From contig FSRV01000002.1 in NCBI GenBank assembly GCA_900142905.1, forward strand, positions 1,612,001 through 1,676,000: a stretch of DNA of 64,000 bases, read 5' to 3'. Each line of letters begins with the position of its first letter. The first letter of the stretch is position 1. Below are positions 9,189 to 18,508 of this stretch, piece by piece. Below the pieces are notes generated by a model. That model did no database searches. It saw only the letters and a program-made list of their open reading frames with translations, and was not told where the DNA came from. Source of the stretch: Burkholderia sp. GAS332 (lineage in GTDB: Bacteria; Pseudomonadota; Gammaproteobacteria; Burkholderiales; Burkholderiaceae). The position numbers were made by a program, and so were the translations under genes.

Positions 9189-10412
9189 ATGGACGAGGCA
9201 ACACAGACGACGCAGACGACGCCGCACTACGACATCATCAGCGACGAAGCCGAATTTTTCGCTTTGCAGCCCGAATGGGACACGTTGTGGTCGAGGGCAA
9301 ACGGCTACTACTACCAGTCGTTCAGTTTTTGCTGGCTGGCGTGGAAACACGTAGCGAAGCCTCGTGGGCACAAGCTCAAATGCATCGTGTGCCGTGAAGA
9401 CGGGCAATTGGTCATGATCTGGCCACTCGAGACCTACAGGCGTTGGCTCTGGACGTTTCTCGTGGCGCTCGGGCCGGATGGGGGCGATTACACGAGCGTG
9501 CTCGTGGAAGACGGCCCATCCGCTGCGGCCCTGATCGCGGGCGCGTGGGATATCGCACAGCGACGCTGCGGCGCCGATTTCATCCGCATCCAATTTGTGC
9601 GGGACACGCTGCATCTGCACACGCTTGTGATGCAGGCACGCAGGGTGTTGTTTGCCAGACCCCATAACGCGTCTGCCGTGACGTTGCGCGGCGAGCGCAG
9701 CTGGGATCAGTATTGCCAGACCCTGGGCACGCTGTTCGGCAAACGGCCCGGTACCTTCACGAAACGCTTGTCCAAACAGGGCAAGGTCGCGGTGCGCATC
9801 GTCGATCACACCGACGAAAGTGAAACCACGTCCATCCTCGCGTGGATGTTCAACTGCAAACGCCAGTGGAGCGATCGGGTCGGGAAACGCAACGCATGGA
9901 TCGATTCGCCCGAGTTCGAGTGCTTCCTCGGTAAGCTCATCTACTCGCCCGACGTGCCCTCGATGGCGCGTCTGATCGTGGTCACGCTGGATGAAGCGCC
10001 GGTCTCCGGGATCATCGTCAGTTTCGGCAACCCTTGCGCGAGTGCGATTTTTGCCGGTTACGACCCGCACTACGGCAAATGCTGTCCCGGCCTGATCGCG
10101 GTGGAACAGTGCGTCAAATGGGCCTTCGACAACGGGTTCGACCTCGACTTCGGGGTGGGAACGGAGCGCTTCAAGTCGTACTGGTCCCGGGGGGAAGCCT
10201 CCACCGCGTGGACCGTGCAGACCATCAACTCGGCACTGGGCCTGCTGGCGATTCGCGGGCGGAGTCTTCTGCGTGAACTCATCGCCCGCGTGAAGCGGTA
10301 CCGCCATGCCGGTGCTGCATCGCCGGACGCCGACACCGAGGACTTGCCGCTGACGCCGGCGATGACCCCTCAGGCACCAGAGGCATTCAGCCAGCGTCCA
10401 GAGCACAACTGA
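9189..10412 (+). CDS. GNAT-fold acetyltransferase of the CelD/BcsL (BioF2-like) type
   Basis: A 407-residue protein with the two-lobed layout of the CelD/BcsL-like acetyltransferases found in cellulose and exopolysaccharide loci. The blocks FFALQPEWDTLW at the start, SARLIVVT-type strands in the middle and FDLDFGVGTERFKSYW near residue 320 are typical of the C-terminal lobe. No secretion signal is visible. It stands alone, about 220 bases after the ABC operon, so its substrate is unknown. A Shine-Dalgarno-like GAGGCG precedes the ATG. Confidence 0.72.
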   Translation: MDEATQTTQTTPHYDIISDEAEFFALQPEWDTLWSRANGYYYQSFSFCWLAWKHVAKPRGHKLKCIVCREDGQLVMIWPLETYRRWLWTFLVALGPDGGDYTSVLVEDGPSAAALIAGAWDIAQRRCGADFIRIQFVRDTLHLHTLVMQARRVLFARPHNASAVTLRGERSWDQYCQTLGTLFGKRPGTFTKRLSKQGKVAVRIVDHTDESETTSILAWMFNCKRQWSDRVGKRNAWIDSPEFECFLGKLIYSPDVPSMARLIVVTLDEAPVSGIIVSFGNPCASAIFAGYDPHYGKCCPGLIAVEQCVKWAFDNGFDLDFGVGTERFKSYWSRGEASTAWTVQTINSALGLLAIRGRSLLRELIARVKRYRHAGAASPDADTEDLPLTPAMTPQAPEAFSQRPEHN

Positions 10413-10424
10413 ATCGCGGCAGAA

Positions 10425-10453
10425 CCGGGAACGGCCATTCGCCGTTACCCCGG
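10425..10453. terminator. Hairpin between convergent genes
   Basis: CCGGG-AACGGC (10425-10435) pairs with GCCGTT (10441-10446) and CCCGG (10449-10453) around a 5-base loop. It sits exactly between the stops of the convergent acetyltransferase and M81 peptidase genes. There is no long T-tract, so it is a probable two-way terminator of moderate strength. Confidence 0.5.
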
Positions 10454-10462
10454 CCTGCGCAC

Positions 10463-11959
10463 CTAGCCAACGAACGGCGCACCCATCGGCCGTGTGCGGA
10501 TACCGGGTGTGAGCCGCGTCCACGGCAAGTCGCCCGGATCGGCGGTCATCGGACCGGGCGCCTTGGCAACCAGCACGGCGTGCGCAATCGGCTCGAAGTC
10601 GGCCCGAAAGTGCACGGAACTCTTGTTCACGAGTATTTTCATCTGCTCCGGTTCGATGCCCGCGACCCGGTAAAGATTGCGGTCGAGCATCTGCGCCTTG
10701 GTCGAACTCACCGCAATCCGCACGCCGCCGATCTTCAGGCAGGCGACGGGTCCGAGGTTCACCTGCATGCCGTGCATCATCGGCCCGTCGTAGCGGCAAC
10801 GACCGTCGGACAGCGCCACGACTTCGAAGCGGCCCGCGAACGGCGTGTCGCCCGGCACGTTCGAACGGCCACCGAGTGTCAATTCGAGCGTGGTGCCAAC
10901 CCCTGCCGCGTGCGCTTGCGCGGCCGCTTCCGGATCCCAGATCAGGCCGAGTGCGGCCTCTTGTGCACCTTCGGCCAGCAACGCGCGCAGCATGCCGGTC
11001 GTGTTCGAATCGGCACCCGCGCCTGGATTGTCCTGCGTATCCGCAATCACAACGGGTTTCTGCGCGGTGGCGGAAAGGCGCATCGCTTCAGTGACGGCAG
11101 CCGCGGGAGACAGAAACGGCACGGCCCATAACGATTCGTCGTGCAGCATGGTGTCGTAGAGCGCATCGACGGCCGTGCGCGCGGCCGCCGCATTGTCGCC
11201 ATAACCCCAGATGACCGGGCCGCATTCCGGAAAATCGGCCGCCGGAAAGCCCGGCGCGAACGACAGTGAGACGACCTGATCTTTTTCCAGCGCGCCGAGT
11301 GCCTCGTACATCGAGCGAGCCGGCTCGAGCAGGGTGCACATGCCGTTGATCGGAATCAGAAACGGCAAGCGGCGCGAGGCGCGCACGAGCGGCTGGCGCT
11401 CATCCAGCAGACGCGCGAGCAGGCGCTCGGCCCGTGCGCCCGCCGCCGCCATGTCGACGTGCGGATAGGTACGGTAAGCGACCAACGCATCCGCGCTCGC
11501 GAGCATGCGCTCGGTCACGTTCGCGTGAAGGTCGAGCGAGGCGACGATCGGCACCGATGCACCGACCTTCGCCCGCAGTCGCGCCAACAGTTCACCTTCG
11601 CCGTCGTCCACATGCTGCGCGACCATCGCGCCGTGCAAGTCGAGATAGATGGCATCGAAACCGCCGGCGCCGGCAGCCGCAACGATCTCGCCGGCAATCC
11701 GCTCGTAGGCGTCTTCGGTCACTTGCGCGGATGGGCTAGCAGCGGTCCAGATCACCGGCATCAGCGTATGGCCTTGCTGCTCGCTCGCAAGAATGAACCC
11801 GCCGATGGGCAGATTGACGTCGCGCAGCGCAAGCACGGCATCGCCGCGTGTCATGGCCGGATGGCCCTCGCCACGCACGAAGCTTTCGTAGGTCGCGGGT
11901 GAGGGCGCAAAGGTATTGGTCTCGTGCTGGAAGCCAGCAATCAGGATCTTGAATGCCAA
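10463..11959 (-). CDS. M81 family metallopeptidase (MlrC-like)
   Basis: A 498-residue protein that begins in family style with KILIAGFQHETNTFAP and has the M81 features DAIYLDLHGAMV, VASLDLHANVT and DTQDNPGAGADSNTTG. MlrC-type enzymes are zinc peptidases first known from microcystin breakdown; most homologues act on unknown small peptides. I chose the TTG at 11959 because GGAGAG lies 8 bases upstream and the longer frame (ATG 12013) adds a low-complexity tail foreign to the family. It lies downstream of an MFS transporter on the same strand, so uptake and hydrolysis of one substrate is likely. Confidence 0.85.
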   Translation of the reverse strand: MAFKILIAGFQHETNTFAPSPATYESFVRGEGHPAMTRGDAVLALRDVNLPIGGFILASEQQGHTLMPVIWTAASPSAQVTEDAYERIAGEIVAAAGAGGFDAIYLDLHGAMVAQHVDDGEGELLARLRAKVGASVPIVASLDLHANVTERMLASADALVAYRTYPHVDMAAAGARAERLLARLLDERQPLVRASRRLPFLIPINGMCTLLEPARSMYEALGALEKDQVVSLSFAPGFPAADFPECGPVIWGYGDNAAAARTAVDALYDTMLHDESLWAVPFLSPAAAVTEAMRLSATAQKPVVIADTQDNPGAGADSNTTGMLRALLAEGAQEAALGLIWDPEAAAQAHAAGVGTTLELTLGGRSNVPGDTPFAGRFEVVALSDGRCRYDGPMMHGMQVNLGPVACLKIGGVRIAVSSTKAQMLDRNLYRVAGIEPEQMKILVNKSSVHFRADFEPIAHAVLVAKAPGPMTADPGDLPWTRLTPGIRTRPMGAPFVG

Positions 11960-12024
11960 GTTAATACTCTCCGTTGAAGAAGCCGGCGCGCAGGGTCGCG
12001 CCGGCATGTCCATTGAGTCTGGTT

Positions 12025-12086
12025 ACTCAGTTTGGGCACTGAATTTTTGTGACTCAGTTGCGTCATTGCGTATGGTCACTGAGTCA
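12025..12086. repeat. ACTCAGT / ACTGAGT repeat cluster
   Basis: ACTCAGT occurs at 12025-12031 and 12052-12058, the inverted form ACTGAGT at 12078-12084, and a degenerate ACTGAAT at 12038. The pair TGACTCAGT (12050-12058) / ACTGAGTCA (12078-12086) is a perfect 9-base inverted repeat. A further ACTGAGT lies in the MFS-LysR promoter region (13528-13534). This could be a regulator site or an intercistronic hairpin. Confidence 0.4.
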
Positions 12087-12113
12087 GCGCATCGCGGCAC
12101 GTGAGCCGGCCTG

Positions 12114-13421
12114 TCAGGCCCGGCGAGTCTGCACGGCGATCGGCGAAGGCAGGCGATTCGCGACCAGCAGGATCGCGCCGAGCGCCAGCAGCCCAACCAT
12201 GACGTACAGACCGGCCTGCAAGCTGCCCGTCGCTGTCTTGGCCAAGCCGATGATCGTGGGGCTCAAAAAGCCGCCCAACAGGCCGATGGTGTTAATCAAT
12301 GCGATGCCGCCGGCAGCCGAGTCGCCTTTCAGATAAGCGGACGGAATGGCCCAGAAGACAGTGTAGGAAACCCACATCATCGCCGTGGCGATCGTCATGA
12401 AAAGCAGCGACATCACGAGATGCCCGCTCGCAAGCGTCGCAGCGGCCAGCGACACCGCGCCGATGAGCGCCGGCACCGCGCTGTGCCAACGCCGCTCGCC
12501 GTGGCGATCCGAACTGCGTCCGCCGAGATACATGCCGATCACAGCAGCGATGTAAGGAATCGTCGAATAGAGGCCGATCTGCATCGTGTCGGTCACGCCG
12601 TCGGCTTTCAGAATGGTCGGCAGCCAGAAATTGACCGTATAGATGCCGCAGATCACGCAGAAATACGCGATCGCCATCAGGTACACGCGTGGATCGCGCG
12701 CGATCTGGCCGAACGAGTGATGCGCCGCGGGCGTTGCCCCCAGCCCGCTGTCGAGCACCCGTTTGTCGTCGACGGAGAGCCACTTCGCATCGGCAGGGCG
12801 ATCGACCAGGAAGAACCACGCGATCACGCCGAGCACGATGCACGGCAGTCCTTCGACCAGAAACATCCATTGCCACCCGGCGAGTCCATAGGCGCCCGCA
12901 AAGGCCGTCATGACCCACGTCGACAGTGGGCCGCCCACCACACCGCTGAGCGGCCCGGCAATCATCACGGTCGCGATCGCGCGCGCCATGCGGGCTTCGC
13001 CGTACCAGTAGGTCAGGTAAAAGATCATCCCCGGCGCGAAGCCGGCTTCGAATACGCCGAGCAGAAAGCGCAGTCCGTAGAACATCGGCACGTTGTGGAC
13101 GAACAGCATCGACGCGGACGTGAGGCCCCACAGCACCAGAATGCGGCTGATCGTCTTGCGCGCACCGACTTTTGGCAGCAGCAGATTGCTCGGCACTTCG
13201 AACAGCACATAGCCGAGAAAAAAGATGCCCGCGCCGACACCGTAGACCGCATCGGAAAAACCCAGATCGCTTTGCATCTGCAGTTTCGCGAAGCCGATGT
13301 TGAGCCGGTCGAGGGACGCAAACAGATAGCAGATGAGCAGGAACGGCAACAAACGCCAGTTGAGCCGGCTGTAAAGCGCCGTGGCCTCGTCGGCACTCGG
13401 ATTCGATGGAATAGCGGACAC
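12114..13421 (-). CDS. MFS transporter, anion:cation symporter (ACS) type
   Basis: A 435-residue inner-membrane carrier with 12 predicted helices. The N-terminus NWRLLPFLLICYLFASLDRLNIGFAK is split here only as RLLPFLLICY and DRLNIGFAKLQM, the typical ACS/tartrate-phthalate signature. A central cytoplasmic loop (DRPADAKWL) separates the two halves. It is transcribed ahead of the M81 peptidase, 154 bases apart, and divergently from a LysR gene, the usual layout for a substrate-induced uptake and degradation unit. The substrate is unknown, probably a carboxylate or small peptide. Confidence 0.88.
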   Translation of the reverse strand: MSAIPSNPSADEATALYSRLNWRLLPFLLICYLFASLDRLNIGFAKLQMQSDLGFSDAVYGVGAGIFFLGYVLFEVPSNLLLPKVGARKTISRILVLWGLTSASMLFVHNVPMFYGLRFLLGVFEAGFAPGMIFYLTYWYGEARMARAIATVMIAGPLSGVVGGPLSTWVMTAFAGAYGLAGWQWMFLVEGLPCIVLGVIAWFFLVDRPADAKWLSVDDKRVLDSGLGATPAAHHSFGQIARDPRVYLMAIAYFCVICGIYTVNFWLPTILKADGVTDTMQIGLYSTIPYIAAVIGMYLGGRSSDRHGERRWHSAVPALIGAVSLAAATLASGHLVMSLLFMTIATAMMWVSYTVFWAIPSAYLKGDSAAGGIALINTIGLLGGFLSPTIIGLAKTATGSLQAGLYVMVGLLALGAILLVANRLPSPIAVQTRRA

Positions 13422-13527
13422 GGACAGCCTCCAGGGGAACGGTTGCGAGCGGCGGGTAGGGAATGACTAGCCGATGTCGGGGTATCGATTGTTTTTCAGG
13501 TAACGCGCCGATAGTCGGTAGCCAATA

Positions 13528-13577
13528 ACTGAGTAGCAAGAGCAACTAAAGTGAAGTATTGTTGCTCGCTGGGCAAC
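13528..13577. promoter_or_regulatory. Candidate LysR operator between divergent genes
   Basis: GAGCAAC (13540-13546) and GTTGCTC (13561-13567) form a perfect inverted repeat with a 14-base centre, followed by another GGGCAAC (13571-13577). ACTGAGT at 13528-13534 repeats the motif seen between the MFS and M81 genes. The position between divergent MFS and LysR genes suits a LysR recognition and activation site. Confidence 0.4.
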
Positions 13578-13633
13578 GCTCAACAATTGACGGACATGGG
13601 CGAAGCCAAAGGCAAAGGCAAAGGAACCAGACG

Positions 13634-14557
13634 ATGCGGGAAATCAACCAGCGCCGCTTGCGCTATTTCCATGAAGTCCTCACCCATGGCTCGATTCGCG
13701 GCGCGGCGGACCGGCTGAATACGGCCGCGTCGGTGATCACGCGGCAAATCAAGCTGCTGGAGGAGGAGATCGGCGCGCCGCTGTTCGAGCGCCGCGCGCG
13801 CGGCGTCGCGCCCACCGAGGCGGCGCAGCATCTGATCGAATTCTGGCGCGGCTGCCAGGCGCAGCAGGAACAATTCGAACAGCGCTTGCAGGCACTCCAT
13901 GGCCTGCAGCAGGGGCATATCAGGCTGGCGATCAGCGAAGGCTATATCGACGGCCTGATGGACGAGGTGCTGACCGACTTCTGCACCCGCTACCCGAAGC
14001 TCGATATCACGGTGGAAACGCTGGCGGTCAACGACATAGTGAGCGAAGTCGTCGAAAGCCGTGCCCATATCGGACTGGCGTATAACCCACCGAGCGATCC
14101 GCACATCGAGTACCGGGCGACCTCGCTACAGCCTGTCGTGCTGCTCGTTCACGCCGGGCATCCGCTCGCGGTGCGCGGTGGGCCGGTCAGCGTCAATGAG
14201 ATGCTCCAGTGTCCGCTCGCACTGATGCCGCCGGCGTTCGGTCTCGGGCAGGCCGTGCAGATGCTCGCCTTCGCCGACAACGTGCAGATCCGCCCGACGC
14301 TCACGACCAACTCGCTGACGGTGTTGAAACGCTTCGTGAAGAAGGGCGACGGGGCAACGCTGATCGGCAGCTTCGCGGCGATGCACGAGATCGCCGCGGG
14401 CGAACTCGTGGCGTTGCCGATCGAGCATCCGCTGTTCGCCTCGGCGAAGGCCCGGATACTGGTTCGGGCGGGTCGGCCGTTGGCCACCGCGGCGGATGAG
14501 CTGCTTCGCTGGATGCTGGAAAGGATGTCGATGTTCAACGGCGCGGCGGCCGGTTAA
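13634..14557 (+). CDS. LysR family transcriptional regulator
   Basis: A 307-residue regulator with an N-terminal winged helix ([20 protein letters not shown], then [20 protein letters not shown]) and a periplasmic-binding-like effector domain (about residues 90-300). The start at 13634 gives the standard [12 protein letters not shown]; the longer frame from 13559 adds a polar tail. It is divergent from the MFS-M81 pair and probably controls it in response to the transported compound. Confidence 0.9.
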   Translation: MREINQRRLRYFHEVLTHGSIRGAADRLNTAASVITRQIKLLEEEIGAPLFERRARGVAPTEAAQHLIEFWRGCQAQQEQFEQRLQALHGLQQGHIRLAISEGYIDGLMDEVLTDFCTRYPKLDITVETLAVNDIVSEVVESRAHIGLAYNPPSDPHIEYRATSLQPVVLLVHAGHPLAVRGGPVSVNEMLQCPLALMPPAFGLGQAVQMLAFADNVQIRPTLTTNSLTVLKRFVKKGDGATLIGSFAAMHEIAAGELVALPIEHPLFASAKARILVRAGRPLATAADELLRWMLERMSMFNGAAAG

Positions 14558-14680
14558 GCCAGGCCTTTCTGCGAGCGGGTTTGGCCGGCCACCGTCCGCG
14601 GCCGACATTACCGGATCGTAATCATCACGCGCTCCGCTTGCCGGTATGATTTGACGGTCAAGCACAGCGGAGCACTCCCC

Positions 14681-15358
14681 ATGCGAATCCTGGTGATCGA
14701 GGACGAGCTCAAAACAGCGGCCTATCTGAAGAAAGGCCTGGAAGAATCCGGCTACGCGGTCGATGTCGCCAACGACGGCCCACAAGGGCTGATCCTCGCG
14801 CAGGAGGAGGAATACGACGTGATCGTGCTCGACGTAATGCTGCCCGGCATGGACGGCTGGACGATCGTCAAGACCTTGCGCAGCACGCGTACCACGCCGG
14901 TACTGTTCCTCACCGCACGCGACGACGTCGACGACCGCGTGCGCGGCCTCGAACTCGGCGCGGACGATTACCTCGTCAAGCCCTTCGCCTTCGTCGAATT
15001 GCTGGCCCGGGTGCGCACGCTGGCGCGCCGTGGGCCGCCGCGCGAAAGCGAACTGATCAAGGTGGGCGATCTGGAAATGGACGTCAACCGCCGGCGCGTG
15101 AAACGCGGTGGCACGCGTATCGATCTCACGCCACGCGAGTTTTCGCTGCTGCAGTTGCTGGCGCGCCGCCAGGGCGAAGTACTGAGCCGCACGCAGATTG
15201 CATCGTATGTGTGGGACATGAATTTCGACAGCGACACCAATGTCGTCGAAGTCGCGATTCGCCGGTTGCGCACCAAGATCGACGATAACTTTCCCGTCAA
15301 GCTGATTCACACGGTGCGCGGCGTCGGATATGTGCTCGAAGTGAAGGATGCCGCTTGA
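14681..15358 (+). CDS. OmpR-family response regulator, CusR/IrlR-like
   Basis: A 225-residue regulator. The receiver domain has acidic pocket E7-D8, phospho-acceptor D51 in [10 protein letters not shown] and the lysine of LVKPFAF. The C-terminal winged helix contains [20 protein letters not shown] and [12 protein letters not shown] lies about 10 bases before the ATG at 14681. Its stop overlaps the kinase start (TGATG), so the pair is coupled. It is most like heavy-metal or efflux regulators. The convergent RND operon is the obvious candidate target, though no binding site is proven. Confidence 0.9.
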   Translation: MRILVIEDELKTAAYLKKGLEESGYAVDVANDGPQGLILAQEEEYDVIVLDVMLPGMDGWTIVKTLRSTRTTPVLFLTARDDVDDRVRGLELGADDYLVKPFAFVELLARVRTLARRGPPRESELIKVGDLEMDVNRRRVKRGGTRIDLTPREFSLLQLLARRQGEVLSRTQIASYVWDMNFDSDTNVVEVAIRRLRTKIDDNFPVKLIHTVRGVGYVLEVKDAA

Positions 15359-16941
15359 TGCGCGGCCGCTCGCTTGCCGCGACGCTCGCGCTTGCCTTCG
15401 GTGTCACCACACTCGCGGTTTTCATGCTCGTCGGGAGTTTTCTGTATCTTGCGCTGGAGAAGCAGATCAAGGCGCAGGACGACCTCGACATCGTGCTTGC
15501 GGCACGCCACGCACGGCGGCTCGCCGAGGAACTCGATACATCGAAAGGGATTCGCGAGCATGGTGACCGGTTAACCAGCATCGTGCTGGGCAATGAAGCA
15601 ATGTCGATGGAGGTGTTCGGTCCCGACGGACGCATGGCGATCGAGCACAACGCCGGGGAGACATTCCCGGCGCCGGGCGGCACGGCAAGCAGCGCGGCTT
15701 CTACGGTCACAAATGCGTCCAATGCTTCCGTCGCACTTGATGGGGCAAGCAAAACGAGCGAAGCAGGCGAGGCAAGCGATCTCCATGATCCCGGCGAAAC
15801 CGCCGAACCTGGCGGCGTCGAGACGATCACCGCATTGCCACCGCTCACGCGTATTCCCGCTTCGGCGCGCATTACTGAAACGGATATCGGCGCCTGGACC
15901 GGCCGCAACGGCGCACCGATCCGCGGCATTCTCGCGGACGCGCGGCTGCACGACGGCGACACAGTGACGGTCCTGATCGCGCGCAACATGAGCGACCGCT
16001 GGCGGCTGCTCGACCGCTATCGCGACAAGCTCAACATCGCCGGCGCGGCCGGCGTGATTCTGGCGATGCTGCTGGGCTATCTGCTGATTCGCGCCGCGCT
16101 GCGGCCGTTGCGCGATATCGCGGCGAGTGCGGGTCGCGTCACGGTCAATCGCCTGAATACGCGAATCACGGTGGCGCGTGTGCCGAGCGAACTCGAAGCC
16201 TTGGTGAACGCGCTCAATGCCATGCTTGAACGCGTCGATCGCGGCTTTCAGCACCTGTCGCGTTTCACTGCCGATCTCGCGCACGATATGCGCACACCGC
16301 TTAGCAACATGCGTGGCGCCGCCGAAGTCGCGCTCGCACGGCCACGTTCCACCGAAGATTATGAGTCGCTGCTCGCATCGAATCTGGAGGAGTGCGACCG
16401 CCTCTCGCGAATGATCGAAAACGTGCTGTTTCTGGCACGCGCCGAGCATCCGCAGTTCGTCAAACACATGCGCGAGTTCGATGCAGGGCAGGAACTGACG
16501 CGAATCGCTGACTACTTCGAGGGTATCGCTGACGATGCGAATGTCCGGGTGCAAGTCACCGGCGCGGCGACGCTGACGGCGGACGTTGAACTGTTTCGCC
16601 GCGCCGTCAGCAATCTGCTCGCCAACGCGATCCGCTATACGCCGCGCGGCGGCGAGATCGTGCTCGACGCTGCCGAGTCCGGCGAAGCGGTACGCGTCAC
16701 CGTGTCGAACGAGGGGCAGCCGATCGCCCAAGAGCATCTCGAGCGGATCTTCGACCGCTTTTATCGTATCGATCCGTCGCGCAGTTCGCTGCCGTCTACC
16801 GGCTCGTCGCAAGGGTCCACGGGTTCGACCGGGCTTGGCCTCGCGATCGTTCGCACGATCATGGAACTGCATGGCGGCTCCGTTCGTGCTGAAAGCGACG
16901 CGCGGAGCACCTGCTTCGTCCTCACGTTCCGGCGGGTTTAG
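15358..16941 (+). CDS. Sensor histidine kinase (partner of the OmpR-type regulator)
   Basis: A 527-residue membrane kinase. TM1 is near residues 5-30, then a periplasmic sensor region to about 220, TM2 near 225-248, HAMP, HisKA with H-box LAHDMRTPLSN, and HATPase with N-box NLLANAIRY and G-box TGLGLAIV. The periplasmic part holds a low-complexity insert rich in Ala, Ser, Thr and Glu (about residues 100-165), and the ATP lid has a Ser/Gly/Thr-rich insert (STGSSQGSTGSTG). Both make it longer than most CusS-like kinases. Its last 20 bases overlap the end of the convergent outer-membrane factor gene. Confidence 0.9.
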   Translation: MRGRSLAATLALAFGVTTLAVFMLVGSFLYLALEKQIKAQDDLDIVLAARHARRLAEELDTSKGIREHGDRLTSIVLGNEAMSMEVFGPDGRMAIEHNAGETFPAPGGTASSAASTVTNASNASVALDGASKTSEAGEASDLHDPGETAEPGGVETITALPPLTRIPASARITETDIGAWTGRNGAPIRGILADARLHDGDTVTVLIARNMSDRWRLLDRYRDKLNIAGAAGVILAMLLGYLLIRAALRPLRDIAASAGRVTVNRLNTRITVARVPSELEALVNALNAMLERVDRGFQHLSRFTADLAHDMRTPLSNMRGAAEVALARPRSTEDYESLLASNLEECDRLSRMIENVLFLARAEHPQFVKHMREFDAGQELTRIADYFEGIADDANVRVQVTGAATLTADVELFRRAVSNLLANAIRYTPRGGEIVLDAAESGEAVRVTVSNEGQPIAQEHLERIFDRFYRIDPSRSSLPSTGSSQGSTGSTGLGLAIVRTIMELHGGSVRAESDARSTCFVLTFRRV

Positions 16942-18481
16942 GGCCTGGCTGTGCGGCGGGCGCAGTAGCAAGCGTGGTGCTGGATTGGGCGGCGGGTGGG
17001 GTGACAGGCCCGGTGGTGCTCGCCACATCTTGTGCCGCTGAACCATCGTCCTGCCCATGCCACGTCCCGCCCAGCGCCTTCAACAACAACACACTCGACT
17101 CCAACCGCCGCGCCGCAATCTGATCCGCGGTGCGCTGGTTCGTCAGCGCAATCGTCTGTGCGGTCACTACGTCTAGATAACTGACCGCGCCCGCGTTGAA
17201 GCGGTTCGTCGTGAGCCGCAACGATAGCTCCGCGGCCGTGGTCGCGCGCTGCTGGCTGGCGGCTTCGTCGGCAAGCGAATGCAAGGCGGACAGATTGTCC
17301 TCGACCTGCTGGAAGGCCACCAACACCGATTGCCGGTAATCCGCAACCGCGCCGTCGTACTGCGCCGTCGCGCCATGCAGGCTGGCTGTGCGCTTGCCGC
17401 CGTCGAACAGCGTGCCGACAAGCTGCGGGCCGAGCGACCAGAACAGACTCGGCGCGCTCAACCACGGCGCGAAGAAGGTGCTTTCCAGCCCCGCGCTCGC
17501 CGACAGCACGAGATCGGGGAAAAACGCCGCGTGCGCCACGCCGATCAGAGCATTCGCCGCCGCCACGCGCCGTTCAGCGGCGGCAATGTCCGGGCGCCGT
17601 TCGAGCAGTTGCGACGGCAGGCCAACGGGAATCGCCGGCGGCGTCGCAGCCGAGCCGTTCGGCGGCAGGGTGAAGGTCGAAGCGGGCTCGCCGATCAGTG
17701 TGGCAATCGCATGCTGCATCTGCGCGCGCGTCACGTCGATATCGGTGTCTTGCGTACGTGTTGCTTCGAGTTGAGTGGTGGCCTGAGCGACCGCGGAGGC
17801 ATCGATCGCGCCGTCTTTCAGTTGCTGTTGCAGCAGCTTCAAAGCGGCGGCGTAGGCGGTCACGCTGTCGTCGAGCAGTTTCTTTTGCGTGTCGAGCGAA
17901 CGCAGGGCGAAATAGTCGACGGCGAGATCGGCGCTCATCGACAGGCGCACGCCTTCGAGATCCGCCGCACTTGCAGCTGCGTCGGCTCGCGCGCCGGTCA
18001 CGCTGTCGCGCACCCGGCCGAACAGATCAGGCTCCCAGCTTGCAGATACGCCAGCCGAATAGTCCGGCACCGTCTTGCCCGCGAGCGATTTACCCTCGAC
18101 GTTCTGTGAGGTCCGCGAACGGTCCTGTGCGACGCCGGCGGTGATGGTCGGGAAAAAGCCGGCGCGCTGATAATCCACCATCGAACGCGCTTGCTGGACC
18201 TGCGCAACCGCCTTGCGCACGGTCTGATTCGAGACGTCGACGCGCGCTTCGAGTTGATTCAGCACCGGATCGTTGAAGATCGTCCACCAGGGGCCGCGTG
18301 GCGCGGTGTCGGCAGGTGCGGCCTGGGCCCAACCCGGTGCCGTGCCGGCGTACTTCGCGGGAATCTCGGCGGTGGGGCGTTGGTACGGCGGCAAAGTCGA
18401 ACAGGCGCTCAGCAGTGCGCCCATCAGCGTGACCACGAACGAACGGCGCAACAACGGGCGTGAAAGAGAGATTGGAAACAT
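16922..18481 (-). CDS. RND efflux outer-membrane lipoprotein, NodT/TolC-like
   Basis: A 519-residue outer-membrane factor with a lipoprotein signal (RRSFVVTLMGALLSAC, lipid on the Cys) and two OEP repeats typical of NodT/OprM proteins (AVAQVQQARSMVDYQRAGFFP; ERRVAAANALIGVAHAAFFP). The C-terminus is Pro/Ala/Gln-rich. I chose ATG 18481, with AAGGA 8 bases before it; GTG 18508 and ATG 18490 are also possible. It is the last gene of the RND operon and makes the exit duct of the tripartite pump. Confidence 0.88.
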   Translation of the reverse strand: MFPISLSRPLLRRSFVVTLMGALLSACSTLPPYQRPTAEIPAKYAGTAPGWAQAAPADTAPRGPWWTIFNDPVLNQLEARVDVSNQTVRKAVAQVQQARSMVDYQRAGFFPTITAGVAQDRSRTSQNVEGKSLAGKTVPDYSAGVSASWEPDLFGRVRDSVTGARADAAASAADLEGVRLSMSADLAVDYFALRSLDTQKKLLDDSVTAYAAALKLLQQQLKDGAIDASAVAQATTQLEATRTQDTDIDVTRAQMQHAIATLIGEPASTFTLPPNGSAATPPAIPVGLPSQLLERRPDIAAAERRVAAANALIGVAHAAFFPDLVLSASAGLESTFFAPWLSAPSLFWSLGPQLVGTLFDGGKRTASLHGATAQYDGAVADYRQSVLVAFQQVEDNLSALHSLADEAASQQRATTAAELSLRLTTNRFNAGAVSYLDVVTAQTIALTNQRTADQIAARRLESSVLLLKALGGTWHGQDDGSAAQDVASTTGPVTPPAAQSSTTLATAPAAQPGPKPAGT

Positions 18482-18508
18482 TCGGCTCATCCTTTCGATG
18501 ACGGGCAC

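Noticed and set aside
8883..10799. A 638-codon minus-strand frame across the acetyltransferase and flanks
   Set aside because: It runs through two real genes on the other strand and has no recognisable domain or ribosome-binding site.
12420..13466. A 348-codon plus-strand frame across the MFS gene
   Set aside because: The MFS frame on the minus strand has twelve helices and family signatures; this one is His/Arg-rich noise.
15571..17058. A 495-codon minus-strand frame across the histidine kinase
   Set aside because: It is antisense to a kinase with all catalytic boxes, and no motif is present in the shadow frame.
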